From contig JAFQRU010000089.1 of the NCBI GenBank assembly GCA_017409915.1, forward strand, positions 1-6,748: a stretch of DNA of 6,748 nt, written 5' to 3'. The translations under genes were made by a program, and so were the position numbers. The number at the start of each line of letters is the position of its first letter. Position 1 is the first letter of the stretch. The notes under the pieces were generated by a model. The model worked only from the letters and a program-made list of their open reading frames with translations, was not told the origin of the DNA and ran no database searches. This document shows positions 1-5,286 of the stretch, piece by piece. The DNA comes from Clostridia bacterium. GTDB taxonomy: Bacteria > Bacillota > Clostridia > Monoglobales > Monoglobaceae.

Positions 1-76
1 AAAAACGCTCAAGGAAATATCCCTTGGCGCTGATTTTAACATATCCTTTTAAATATGAAATAAGCTTAACAATCAC
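1..76 (-). CDS. yqfD: Sporulation protein YqfD, N-terminal fragment (runs off the window)
   Basis: Only the first 25 codons lie in the window. They start at a GTG whose first base is the last base of the yqfC TAG stop, a one-base overlap typical of translationally coupled genes. The SD GGGAGG sits inside the last yqfC codons about 8 bases upstream. The peptide reads MIVKLISYLKGYVKISAKGY followed by FLERF, which matches the usual YqfD N-terminus (a short hydrophobic helix, then LkGYV.i...G...ERF). YqfD is a membrane protein of about 400 residues made in the mother cell during sporulation and almost always encoded directly after yqfC; its biochemical role is not settled. The identification rests on this short match plus gene order. 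An ATG at about position 41 opens another frame that does not resemble any family I know. Confidence 0.8.
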   Translation of the reverse strand, partial: MIVKLISYLKGYVKISAKGYFLERF

Positions 77-381
77 TATTTTTCCCTCCCGACAGCAAAA
101 GAAACTGAGGAAATTGTTCCCATAACATAGATAAAGTCCTTTGTCATAGTTTTAATTTCAAGGTTTTCTCCGCAGATTTTTATGTTTGAGGGGTTAACCA
201 AAAGACTTATGCAAGTGGGGGAATATTCTGAAATCCCAAGATAATTTTCAACTGTTATCTCCCGATTCCCGATAACTTCAATCCTTGCCGTGTTAAGAAT
301 AATCTCCTTTGACATTTCCAGAGAATCGGCGAGCTTTTCTCTTGCGGTTTTCTTAGGAGGAGAGGTATCTCTTTTTCTCAT
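76..381 (-). CDS. yqfC: Sporulation protein YqfC (YabP/YqfC family)
   Basis: This gene encodes 101 residues, close to the usual length of about 95-100. It is a small soluble protein of the YabP/YqfC family, which is predicted to be all-beta and is expressed in the mother cell under sigma-E in Bacillus. The basic N-terminus (MRKRDTSPPKK) is followed by an amphipathic stretch and by the family core of beta segments, with IEVIGNREITVENYLGI at about residues 34-50, SLLVNPSNIKICGENLEI and then YVMGTISSVSF near the C-terminus. The ATG at 381 has AAAGG about 12 bases upstream, a somewhat long spacing. It is followed by yqfD with a one-base overlap, the conserved yqfCD pair. YabP, encoded at 5334-5606, belongs to the same family. 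It is divergent from ylbJ. The family assignment is firm; the molecular function is unknown. Confidence 0.9.
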   Translation of the reverse strand: MRKRDTSPPKKTAREKLADSLEMSKEIILNTARIEVIGNREITVENYLGISEYSPTCISLLVNPSNIKICGENLEIKTMTKDFIYVMGTISSVSFAVGREK

Positions 382-416
382 AAATAAAAGCGACCTTTCA
401 AAATATCATATATGAA

Positions 417-445
417 ATTTTATGCTTATGTCAGGGATTTAATGA
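417..445 (-). promoter_or_regulatory. Candidate sigma-E promoter for yqfCD
   Basis: Reading the minus strand, CATAAAAT (424-417) matches 7 of 8 positions of the sigma-E -10 consensus CATACAAT. Thirteen bases further upstream, TCATTAAA (445-438) is a poor -35 match. Transcription would start near 410, leaving a leader of about 28 bases that carries the SD. yqfC is a sigma-E gene in Bacillus, which raises the prior. The weak -35 keeps this tentative. Confidence 0.3.
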
Positions 446-452
446 ATATAAT
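424..452 (+). promoter_or_regulatory. Candidate sigma-E promoter for ylbJ
   Basis: GCTTATGT (424-431) and AATATAAT (445-452), 13 bases apart, each match about 6 of 8 positions of the sigma-E consensus boxes (KMATATTT and CATACAAT). The start point would be near 459, giving a leader of about 18 bases that contains the ylbJ SD. The boxes interleave with those proposed for yqfC on the other strand. The same bases include TATAAT at 447-452, but no acceptable sigma-A -35 lies at the right distance. Confidence 0.3.
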
Positions 453-476
453 AAGAGGGAAAGGGCGTGTATTAAA

Positions 477-1523
477 GTGGAAAAATTTCTAAAAATCGTG
501 GCAACGGGCGGAGTTATCTGGCTTATCATCGTCCTTGTTCTTTTCCCTAAGGAATGTATTGACGCAGGCCTTAGCGGAGTGTTCTTGTGTCTTGATACGG
601 TTATCCCGTCTCTTTTTCCGTTTTTTGTGTGCAGCGGAATTATAACGGGCCTAGGTCTTGCCCGCCCTCTCGGTAAGGTTTTCTCTCCATTCATGAAGCC
701 TCTGTTTAATGTTTCGGGAAGAGGCGCCCTCCCTTTTGTTATGGGTATTTTAAGCGGATACCCCGTAGGCGCAAAATGTGTTACGGATTTATATTCAAGC
801 GGAGAATGCTCGAAAAGCGAGAGCGAAAAACTTCTTGCCTTTTGTAATAATTCAGGGCCTATGTTTATCTTAGGGGCAGTAGGCGCCGGGATGATAGGAA
901 ATGTAGCCATAGGAAGATATTTATATATAATACATATCCTTTCTGCCTTTTTAACAGGGATAATAATGAGGTTTTATAAAACAAAAGAGGAAGAGGTCTT
1001 GTCTCTTCCTACTTGTGAAAAAAAGGATATAATAAGCGCCATAACCGAGGCTGTTGCCAAATCCACGGATAGTATAGTCTTAGTCTGCGGATATGTAATT
1101 TTCTTTTGCGTTGCGGGAAAGGCTCTGTCTAAGCTTAATATAACTCCTTTAATGCACGGTCTTATGGAAATAACAGGCGGAACGGAAAAGGTTATAGGGC
1201 TAGAAATGAGCCTTAACGAAAAACTTCCCATAGTATCAGGGGTAATCGCCTTTTCATCCCTTTCCGTAATCTTGCAGGTTTTAAGCATAATAAGAAAAAC
1301 AAACCTATCCCCAAAGCTCTATCTTATAGGGAAAACCATCCAGGGCGTCCTCGCTTTTTGCATAACGAAAGTTTTCCTTATGTTTGTCCCAATAAGTGAA
1401 ATGACAGCCAATATAACATTTAGTTCATTAAATACGAAAAGCCCGTGGGAAATCTCTCTTGGAACAGCAATAATTATTTTAATTTTGGTGGTGTCTCTTC
1501 GGAGAAAGAAGGTTGACAATTGA
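477..1523 (+). CDS. ylbJ: Sporulation integral membrane protein YlbJ
   Basis: This gene encodes 348 residues, shorter than the roughly 400 of Bacillus YlbJ but normal for Clostridia. It is a polytopic membrane protein of the nucleoside-recognition (Gate) domain group. The Bacillus protein is made in the mother cell under sigma-E and is needed for normal spore cortex formation. Hydrophobic segments lie at about residues 8-23, 35-60, 84-98, 128-165, 195-215, 250-272, 285-305 and 325-342. Signature stretches are IPSLFPF (43-49) and LSGYPVGAK (92-100), a glycine/proline-rich re-entrant-looking element characteristic of YlbJ. The start is GTG at 477; it is the only usable start codon in frame, with GGGAAAGGG about 11 bases upstream. 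The last codons overlap the -35 box of the era promoter. No terminator follows, so transcription may read into era during sporulation. Confidence 0.92.
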   Translation: MEKFLKIVATGGVIWLIIVLVLFPKECIDAGLSGVFLCLDTVIPSLFPFFVCSGIITGLGLARPLGKVFSPFMKPLFNVSGRGALPFVMGILSGYPVGAKCVTDLYSSGECSKSESEKLLAFCNNSGPMFILGAVGAGMIGNVAIGRYLYIIHILSAFLTGIIMRFYKTKEEEVLSLPTCEKKDIISAITEAVAKSTDSIVLVCGYVIFFCVAGKALSKLNITPLMHGLMEITGGTEKVIGLEMSLNEKLPIVSGVIAFSSLSVILQVLSIIRKTNLSPKLYLIGKTIQGVLAFCITKVFLMFVPISEMTANITFSSLNTKSPWEISLGTAIIILILVVSLRRKKVDN

Positions 1524-1541
1524 TTTTTAAACAAGTATAAT
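1513..1541 (+). promoter_or_regulatory. Perfect-consensus sigma-A promoter of era-yqzL-recO
   Basis: TTGACA (1513-1518) and TATAAT (1536-1541) are separated by exactly 17 bases, a 12/12 consensus match with ideal spacing. The -35 box lies inside the last ylbJ codons, and the spacer contains the ylbJ stop. The start point is expected near 1548, about 25 bases before the era ATG, with the SD GAGGT at 1562-1566. Confidence 0.92.
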
Positions 1542-1572
1542 AAGCGTATAAATAAACTAACGAGGTAAACAA

Positions 1573-2457
1573 ATGAAATCAGGATTTATTGCAATAGTGG
1601 GGCGTCCCAATGCGGGGAAATCCACCCTGCTTAATAAAATAATAGGGGAAAAGGTTGCCATTGTGTCAAACAAGCCTCAGACCACCCGAACAAAGATTAT
1701 GGGTGTTCATACAGAGGACGATTGCCAGATGGTTTTAATCGACACCCCGGGAATCCACAAACCAAAAAATAAGCTTGGAGAGAAAATGGAGAAGTATATC
1801 TATACCGCAACTCAGGATATAGATGTCCTTCTTTATATTGTGGATTGCAATTTATATGAAAATGAATATGAAAGCGAAAGAAAGGCGCTCTTGGGCCTTA
1901 AAACCGCAGGGATTCCTGTTATTTTGGTGGTAAATAAGATTGATACAGTGCCAAAACTTAAATTGCTTCCTGTTCTGGACAGGCTCAAAGGCCTCTATGA
2001 CTTTGCAGGGATTGTGCCCGTTTCAGCGCAGAAAGGGAATAATATAAATGAGCTTTTAAAAGAGGTTAAAAGCTTCTTAAAGGAAGGCCCGAAATTCTTC
2101 CCTGATGATTTAATAACAGACCAGCCTGAAAGACAGATTGTGGCTGAATTTATCCGTGAAAAAGCTTTAAGACTTTTAAATCAGGAAGTTCCCCACGGAA
2201 TTGCTGTTGAGATTGAAAAGATGGAGCGTAAAAAGAACGGAACCTATGAAATCCTTGCGGCGATTTATTGCGAAAGAGCCAGCCACAAAGCCATTATTAT
2301 AGGCAAAGGCGGAGAAAAACTTAAAATGATTGGAAGCCGTGCAAGAGCGGATATTGAAAAGTTCTTAGGGAGCCGCGTCTACCTTGAACTTTGGGTAAAA
2401 GTCAATGAAGACTGGCGAAACAAAGAAAGATTTATGAACACCATCGGCTTTGAATAA
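1573..2457 (+). CDS. era: GTPase Era, 30S ribosome assembly factor
   Basis: This gene encodes 294 residues, full length for the family (about 290-300). Era is an essential GTPase that binds the 3' end of 16S rRNA and helps mature the 30S subunit. The N-terminal GTPase domain shows G1 GRPNAGKS at 10-17, the G2 region TTRTK at 37-41, G3 DTPG at 57-60, G4 NKID at 121-124 and G5 SAQ at 151-153. The C-terminal KH RNA-binding domain carries its GKGG loop at 244-247 and ends in the usual LWVKV...W..... pattern. The ATG at 1573 has GAGGT 6 bases upstream. It is the first gene behind the consensus promoter at 1513-1541; yqzL follows after 70 bases. In Bacillus, era lies downstream of yqfCD, phoH, ybeY, dgkA and cdd; here ylbJ intervenes and yqfCD is inverted. 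Confidence 0.98.
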   Translation: MKSGFIAIVGRPNAGKSTLLNKIIGEKVAIVSNKPQTTRTKIMGVHTEDDCQMVLIDTPGIHKPKNKLGEKMEKYIYTATQDIDVLLYIVDCNLYENEYESERKALLGLKTAGIPVILVVNKIDTVPKLKLLPVLDRLKGLYDFAGIVPVSAQKGNNINELLKEVKSFLKEGPKFFPDDLITDQPERQIVAEFIREKALRLLNQEVPHGIAVEIEKMERKKNGTYEILAAIYCERASHKAIIIGKGGEKLKMIGSRARADIEKFLGSRVYLELWVKVNEDWRNKERFMNTIGFE

Positions 2458-2480
2458 CATATATTGACAGTATAGATAGG

Positions 2481-2522
2481 TTACTTCCGAAAATAATAAT
2501 ATTAAACAAGATTCGGAGGTAA
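2481..2522 (+). promoter_or_regulatory. Hairpin sequestering the yqzL ribosome binding site
   Basis: TTACTTCCGAA (2481-2491) pairs with TTCGGAGGTAA (2512-2522): 11 consecutive pairs, ten Watson-Crick and one G-U, around a 20-base A/U-rich loop. The 3' arm is the yqzL SD itself (CGGAGGT), with the ATG at 2528 just outside. The single non-Watson-Crick position is a G-U pair in the plus-strand RNA and would be an A-C mismatch in the complement, so the fold suits the mRNA. No U-tract follows, so it is not a terminator. I infer translational control of yqzL and, by coupling, perhaps recO. Confidence 0.6.
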
Positions 2523-2527
2523 ACGAG

Positions 2528-2683
2528 ATGGACAAAAATCTTTTATGGGATGTTTTTTGCGAGACAGGTGACATTGAGGTTTACCTCAAATATAAGGAAC
2601 AAAAGAAAGAGGGGGAGGAAAAGGTTGAAGCTTGTAAATGCGACAGGCCTTATAACGAAGGAAGTAAAGTATGGCGACAATAG
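2528..2683 (+). CDS. yqzL: YqzL-family small protein
   Basis: This is a 51-residue protein encoded between era and recO, the same place as yqzL in Bacillus, where the protein is slightly shorter. The first 24 residues, MDKNLLWDVFCETGDIEVYL followed by KYKE, match the family pattern W.vF..TG.i..Yl.yKe. A charged linker (QKKEGEEK) follows. The tail from about residue 33 is encoded in bases that also encode the start of recO in another frame; it contains CKC and looks unconserved. The ATG at 2528 has CGGAGGT about 7 bases upstream, inside an 11-bp hairpin. The function of the family is unknown; its constant position before recO suggests a regulatory or coupling role, which is inference. Confidence 0.85.
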   Translation: MDKNLLWDVFCETGDIEVYLKYKEQKKEGEEKVEACKCDRPYNEGSKVWRQ

Positions 2684-3368
2684 CCGTATTATAACCATTA
2701 TCTCCCCGGAACTGGGCAAAATTTCCGCCATAACCAATAAGTATAAGGGCGGAAAGGGAAAGGCATTGCCCTCGCTCCAGCTTTTTTCTTACAGCTCCTT
2801 TGTGCTTTTTAAAGGCAGCGAAAAGGGACTCTATCATATAAACGAAGCAGACATTATAGAGCCGTTTAAAAATTTAAGGGAAGACCTTATGGGGATTGTC
2901 TATGCCTCATATTTTTGCGATGTTGCAAACCATATAGTTATGGAAAACGAAGAAAATCCCGAATTTTTAAGACTTATTCTCAATATGTTTTATGCTCTTT
3001 CCAAAAAGGACGCGAATTTTGATAAAATAAAAACTGTTTTCGAATGGAAAACAGCGGTTTTGGAAGGCTATGCTCCCGATTTAGAAAAATGTTCCTCCTG
3101 CGGAGCAGAAGAGGTTTCCTATCTTGATTTGGGAAGAGGCGTGGGACTTTGCAAAAACTGCGGGAAAGACTATGCAGGGGTGGCAGAAATAAGCCGAAAC
3201 ATTAAAGAAGCAATAAAATACATAGAAAATGCAGAGCTTTCAAAAGTCCTGTCTTTTGAAATAAGCGACAAACTTTGTGAGTATCTGAACTCTCTGAGTG
3301 AGATATATCTCAGGATGCACTTAGGAACAGAGTTTAAAACCCTTGAATATTTAAAAAAGATGAAATAA
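2625..3368 (+). CDS. recO: DNA repair protein RecO
   Basis: This gene encodes 247 residues from the TTG at 2625, the usual RecO length. RecO works with RecF/RecR to displace SSB and load RecA on gapped DNA, and anneals complementary strands. The N-terminal OB fold covers about residues 1-80 (KLVNATGLITKEVKYGDNSR at 2-21). An alpha-helical domain follows, with a zinc site formed by C156, C159, C176 and C179 (CxxC...CxxC), which is present in many but not all RecO proteins. The TTG start is chosen because GGGGGAGG lies 6 bases upstream and because the product then begins exactly where RecO proteins begin; a longer frame from 2550 would add 25 lysine/arginine-rich residues that no RecO has. The gene overlaps yqzL by 59 bases in a different frame and ends just before a terminator. 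Confidence 0.95.
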   Translation: MKLVNATGLITKEVKYGDNSRIITIISPELGKISAITNKYKGGKGKALPSLQLFSYSSFVLFKGSEKGLYHINEADIIEPFKNLREDLMGIVYASYFCDVANHIVMENEENPEFLRLILNMFYALSKKDANFDKIKTVFEWKTAVLEGYAPDLEKCSSCGAEEVSYLDLGRGVGLCKNCGKDYAGVAEISRNIKEAIKYIENAELSKVLSFEISDKLCEYLNSLSEIYLRMHLGTEFKTLEYLKKMK

Positions 3369-3395
3369 AAGCACCTCTTAGCGAGGTGCTTTTTT
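3369..3395. terminator. Bidirectional intrinsic terminator between recO and the coiled-coil gene
   Basis: AAGCACCTC (3369-3377), the loop TTAGC and GAGGTGCTT (3383-3391) form a 9-bp stem. A T-run follows on the plus strand, and an A-run precedes it (a U-run on the minus strand), so it can stop transcription from both sides. It starts immediately after the recO TAA and ends one base before the stop codon of the convergent gene at 3397. Confidence 0.92.
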
Positions 3396-3396
3396 C

Positions 3397-3861
3397 TTAT
3401 TTCTTTTTCATGTCAGCGCGATTGCTCTTAACGATGTTGATACACTGTTCTAAATCCTTGATTGTGTTAACAACAACATTTTCAACATTTTCAAGTAAGT
3501 AGTCAGCATATTCGTAAGAAGAAGTCTTTGTTGAGAAAGCCTGAGAATTTGCTGCATCAACAATTTCAGAAGCCTGAACCTTTGCCTTTTTGGTAATTTC
3601 GTTTTCATCAACCATAGCAATTATCTGGTCATTTGCAGTCTTGATAAGATTATTTGCTTCTGTTTTAGCGTCAGCAATAATTCTTTCTCTTTCTTCCTTA
3701 ATCCATTTTGCCTGTTTTAAATCTTCAGGAAGCTTAAGCTTGATTTCGGCAAGAACTTCTAAAAGCTCGTCCTTGTCTAAAAGGCATCTTCCTGAGAAAG
3801 GAACGGCAACACCTTTGTCAACTATATCTTCCAATTCTTCAAGTAATTCTAAAGCGTCCAT
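3397..3861 (-). CDS. Uncharacterised coiled-coil protein next to coaD (often labelled 'ATPase')
   Basis: This is a 154-residue, highly charged, predicted all-helical protein. An acidic N-terminus (ELLEELEDIVDKG at about 4-16) leads to a conserved-looking segment PFSGRCLLDKDELLE (about 21-35). Next comes a long heptad-like region (about 45-110) rich in A, E and K, with ERERIIADAKTEANNLI resembling the stalk helices of ATP synthase subunit b or V-type subunits E/H. The remainder is helical and ends in ADMKKK. Homologues beside coaD in Clostridia are commonly annotated as ATPase or V-type ATPase subunit; no nucleotide-binding motif (Walker A) is visible, so that label is probably misleading. A DivIVA-like scaffold is an alternative. 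The ATG at 3861 has AGGAGGG 6 bases upstream. It is the last gene of the rsmD-coaD unit, 43 bases after coaD. Function unknown. Confidence 0.85.
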   Translation of the reverse strand: MDALELLEELEDIVDKGVAVPFSGRCLLDKDELLEVLAEIKLKLPEDLKQAKWIKEERERIIADAKTEANNLIKTANDQIIAMVDENEITKKAKVQASEIVDAANSQAFSTKTSSYEYADYLLENVENVVVNTIKDLEQCINIVKSNRADMKKK

Positions 3862-3904
3862 ATTAAACCCTCCTGTTTGTCTGTATATAAATCTAAATTA
3901 TTAA

Positions 3905-4381
3905 CTAATTAAAACGGGATTTTATAACGGGGATAAGCTCGTCCGGAACAAGTCCTTTAAGGTCGCCGTCATAAGAAGCGATTTCCTTGACAATACTGGA
4001 ACTTAAAAACATATACTCAGTACTTGCAGGAATGAAAAGGGTTTCAACCTCGCTGTCAAGTCTGCGATTGGTAAGAGCCATCTGAAATTCATATTCAAAA
4101 TCCGAAACAGCACGAAGTCCCTTTATAACTGTTTTTGCATTGTTTTCCTTAATGCAGTCCACCAGAAGTCCTGAAAAGCTGATAACTTCAACATTTTCGA
4201 TGTCGGCGGTAACTTTTTTTATAATATCAACTCTTTCTTCGGCGGTAAAAAGTGGTTTCTTCCCTGAGTTGCATAAAACCGCAACGATAACCTTGTCGAA
4301 AAGAGAAGATGTTCTTCTGATAATGTCTAAATGACCATTTGTGCAGGGGTCAAAACTGCCGGGATATACCGCGATGTTCAT
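3905..4381 (-). CDS. coaD: Phosphopantetheine adenylyltransferase CoaD
   Basis: This gene encodes 158 residues, standard for CoaD. The enzyme transfers AMP from ATP to 4'-phosphopantetheine, giving dephospho-CoA in the penultimate step of coenzyme A synthesis. It is cytosolic and normally hexameric. The nucleotidyltransferase signature is clear: YPGSFDP at 6-12, the (T/H)xGH motif TNGH at 14-17, KGLRAVSDFEYE at 87-98 and the C-terminal ATP-binding element LSSSIVKE at 126-133. The start is placed at the ATG at 4381 because MNIAVYPGSFDP is the canonical CoaD N-terminus and GGAG lies about 9 bases upstream; an in-frame extension to 4423 would overlap rsmD and add unrelated residues. It lies 13 bases downstream of rsmD, the classic rsmD-coaD pair. 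Confidence 0.97.
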   Translation of the reverse strand: MNIAVYPGSFDPCTNGHLDIIRRTSSLFDKVIVAVLCNSGKKPLFTAEERVDIIKKVTADIENVEVISFSGLLVDCIKENNAKTVIKGLRAVSDFEYEFQMALTNRRLDSEVETLFIPASTEYMFLSSSIVKEIASYDGDLKGLVPDELIPVIKSRFN

Positions 4382-4394
4382 AAAATCAACTCCA

Positions 4395-4937
4395 CTACTT
4401 TGCCTTTTTAAAAAAGGAAACAATGGTTTTTCCGTATTTTGCCTGCTTTATGCAAACAAAATTGTCGTTTTCTACTGTCTCGCCCTTATCCTCAGTTTCG
4501 CAAACGATAACACCATTCTCTGCTAAAAGATTGTTTTCAGAAATAATCTCAAAAACAGGAGCGAGAAGTCCTTGGTTATAAGGCGGGTCGAGAAATATTA
4601 TATCAAACTGTGTCTTGCATCCTCTGAGAAATTTCAAAGAGTCAGCTTTAAGAATTTTTGAAGAAGAAAGAACACGAGCCTTTTCTGTATTTTTATGTAT
4701 AATTTCAAAAGAGGAGGAATCCTTTTCGATAAAAGTGCAACTGTTGCATCTTCGGCTGAGCGCTTCAATTCCCATAGCGCCGCTTCCTGCAAAAAGGTCT
4801 AAAACATTTTCACAAGGGAGGTAGGGCATTAAAATATTGAAGATTGATTCTTTAACTCTATCAGTTGTAGGACGGGTATTAAGCCCCTCAGGAGCAAGAA
4901 GTTTAAGACCTCTCGCCGTTCCGGAAATAACTCTCAT
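4395..4937 (-). CDS. rsmD: 16S rRNA (guanine(966)-N(2))-methyltransferase RsmD
   Basis: This gene encodes 180 residues, typical for RsmD, a Rossmann-fold methyltransferase that uses S-adenosylmethionine to methylate G966 (E. coli numbering) of 16S rRNA in the 30S subunit. The N-terminus MRVISGTARG and the TRPTTDRVKESIFNIL segment (21-36) are family hallmarks. The SAM-binding loop is DLFAGSGAMG at 47-56, and the catalytic N-methylase motif DPPY is at 117-120. I chose the ATG at 4937, which gives the canonical MRVISG start; a TTG two codons upstream (4943) is also possible. The SD is weak (GGGGA about 10 bases before the ATG). It is the first gene of a three-gene unit with coaD and a coiled-coil gene, behind a strong sigma-A promoter. 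Confidence 0.97.
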   Translation of the reverse strand: MRVISGTARGLKLLAPEGLNTRPTTDRVKESIFNILMPYLPCENVLDLFAGSGAMGIEALSRRCNSCTFIEKDSSSFEIIHKNTEKARVLSSSKILKADSLKFLRGCKTQFDIIFLDPPYNQGLLAPVFEIISENNLLAENGVIVCETEDKGETVENDNFVCIKQAKYGKTIVSFFKKAK

Positions 4938-4974
4938 AGACAAAGTTTCCCCATAAACAAATTTATACTATTAT

Positions 4975-5003
4975 ATTGTATAACAATAGTTGAAAATTGT
5001 CAA
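4975..5003 (-). promoter_or_regulatory. Sigma-A promoter of rsmD-coaD-coiled-coil gene
   Basis: On the minus strand, TTGACA (5003-4998) and TACAAT (4980-4975) are separated by 17 bases, 11 of 12 consensus positions. Transcription should start near 4968, about 30 bases before the rsmD ATG. The -35 lies about 12 bases downstream of the predicted 3' end of the adjacent non-coding RNA on the same strand. Confidence 0.9.
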
Positions 5004-5014
5004 GGTTTTTAAGC

Positions 5015-5208
5015 AAAAAAGCTCCCCGCCTGTGCCGTAGACGGAAAAAAGTAAAAACCTGCGTAGCAGGTGGGTATCGTCCCGGATACATTACAAGTCC
5101 ACTGGCCGCAAAGCGGGAGGCATGTGCGCCGCATCCGGAGAAACAGTTCCCTAATAAAATTTGTTGGTTTTACATTTATGCCGTGAATACGAACACTGCA
5201 GGGAGTGT
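5015..5208 (-). ncRNA. ssrS: Probable 6S RNA (RNA polymerase-binding regulatory RNA)
   Basis: This is a non-coding, GC-rich stretch (about 58% G+C by hand count over 5021-5151) in AT-rich surroundings, with its own minus-strand promoter. The predicted RNA is about 194 nt, the usual 6S length. Its ends pair: CUCCCUGC (5205-5198) with GCGGGGAG (5029-5022), GUGU (5196-5193) with GCAC (5035-5032), CGUA (5191-5188) with UACG (5039-5036) and ACGG (5184-5181) with CCGU (5044-5041). An open central region follows, then an apical stem starting UCCGGAU (5139-5133) with AUCCGGG (5087-5081). The 3' side of the central region carries the hairpin ACCUGC-UAC-GCAGGU (5071-5057), recalling the CACCU hairpin of other 6S RNAs. 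A U6 tract (5020-5015) marks the end. Two pairs are G-U on this strand but A-C mismatches on the other, supporting the orientation. 6S RNA holds sigma-A polymerase in stationary phase. The identity is inferred from structure, not from a search. Confidence 0.7.
5057..5071 (-). repeat. Perfect 6-bp hairpin with U-rich tail inside the 6S-like RNA
   Basis: ACCTGC and GCAGGT are separated by 3 bases. On the minus strand the stem is followed by TTTT, AC and TTTTTT, which resembles an intrinsic terminator. It may be the 3' central-region hairpin of 6S RNA, or may end a shorter transcript near 5045. Confidence 0.6.
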
Positions 5209-5214
5209 GAATAT

Positions 5215-5243
5215 AATATATCACAATTCTATGTAAATTTCAA
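5215..5243 (-). promoter_or_regulatory. Sigma-A promoter of the 6S-like RNA
   Basis: On the minus strand, TTGAAA (5243-5238) and TATATT (5220-5215) are separated by 17 bases; a TG one base before the -10 makes it an extended -10. The start falls at about 5208, only three bases before the 5' arm of the closing stem, which links promoter and RNA. The arms TGTGA (5206-5210) and TCACA (5221-5225) flank the -10 box and could form an operator. Confidence 0.75.
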
Positions 5244-5286
5244 TAGAAAAAAGTAGATGGAAAAAATTTTTATATTTGGCAATCTA

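Noticed and set aside
431..1534. Minus-strand open frames opposite ylbJ (431-910, 974-1288, 1319-1534)
   Set aside because: They are antisense shadows of a clearly recognised gene, with no SD or family signature.
2464..2500. TTGACA (2464-2469) as a second promoter before yqzL
   Set aside because: No acceptable -10 lies 15-19 bases downstream; the A/T-rich AATAAT at 2495 is 25 bases away.
2550..2624. N-terminal extension of the recO frame (25 extra residues from an ATG at 2550)
   Set aside because: The extra residues are a basic run unlike any RecO and overlap the conserved part of yqzL; the TTG at 2625 has an ideal SD and gives the family length.
4382..4423. Extended coaD start at 4423
   Set aside because: It would overlap the end of rsmD and add 14 residues before the canonical MNIAVYPGSFDP start.
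4938..4943. TTG start for rsmD two codons upstream
   Set aside because: Not excluded, but the ATG gives the canonical MRVISG N-terminus.
5015..5208. Plus-strand reading of the structured region as a leader, riboswitch or raiA-type RNA for yabP
   Set aside because: I found no plus-strand promoter upstream, no U-tract at a plausible 3' end, and two closing-stem positions become A-C mismatches on that strand. A raiA-like match was considered but I could not support it.
5208..5218. The 11-mer TGAATATAATA shared with 443-453 upstream of ylbJ, as a common sporulation box
   Set aside because: The copy here lies 115 bases from yabP and is accounted for by the opposite-strand promoter of the RNA; A/T-rich chance is likely.
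4997..5236. Open frames on both strands across the rsmD-yabP gap (79 codons plus, 71 codons minus)
   Set aside because: No family resemblance; both lie within the structured RNA and its promoter, where G+C richness removes stops.
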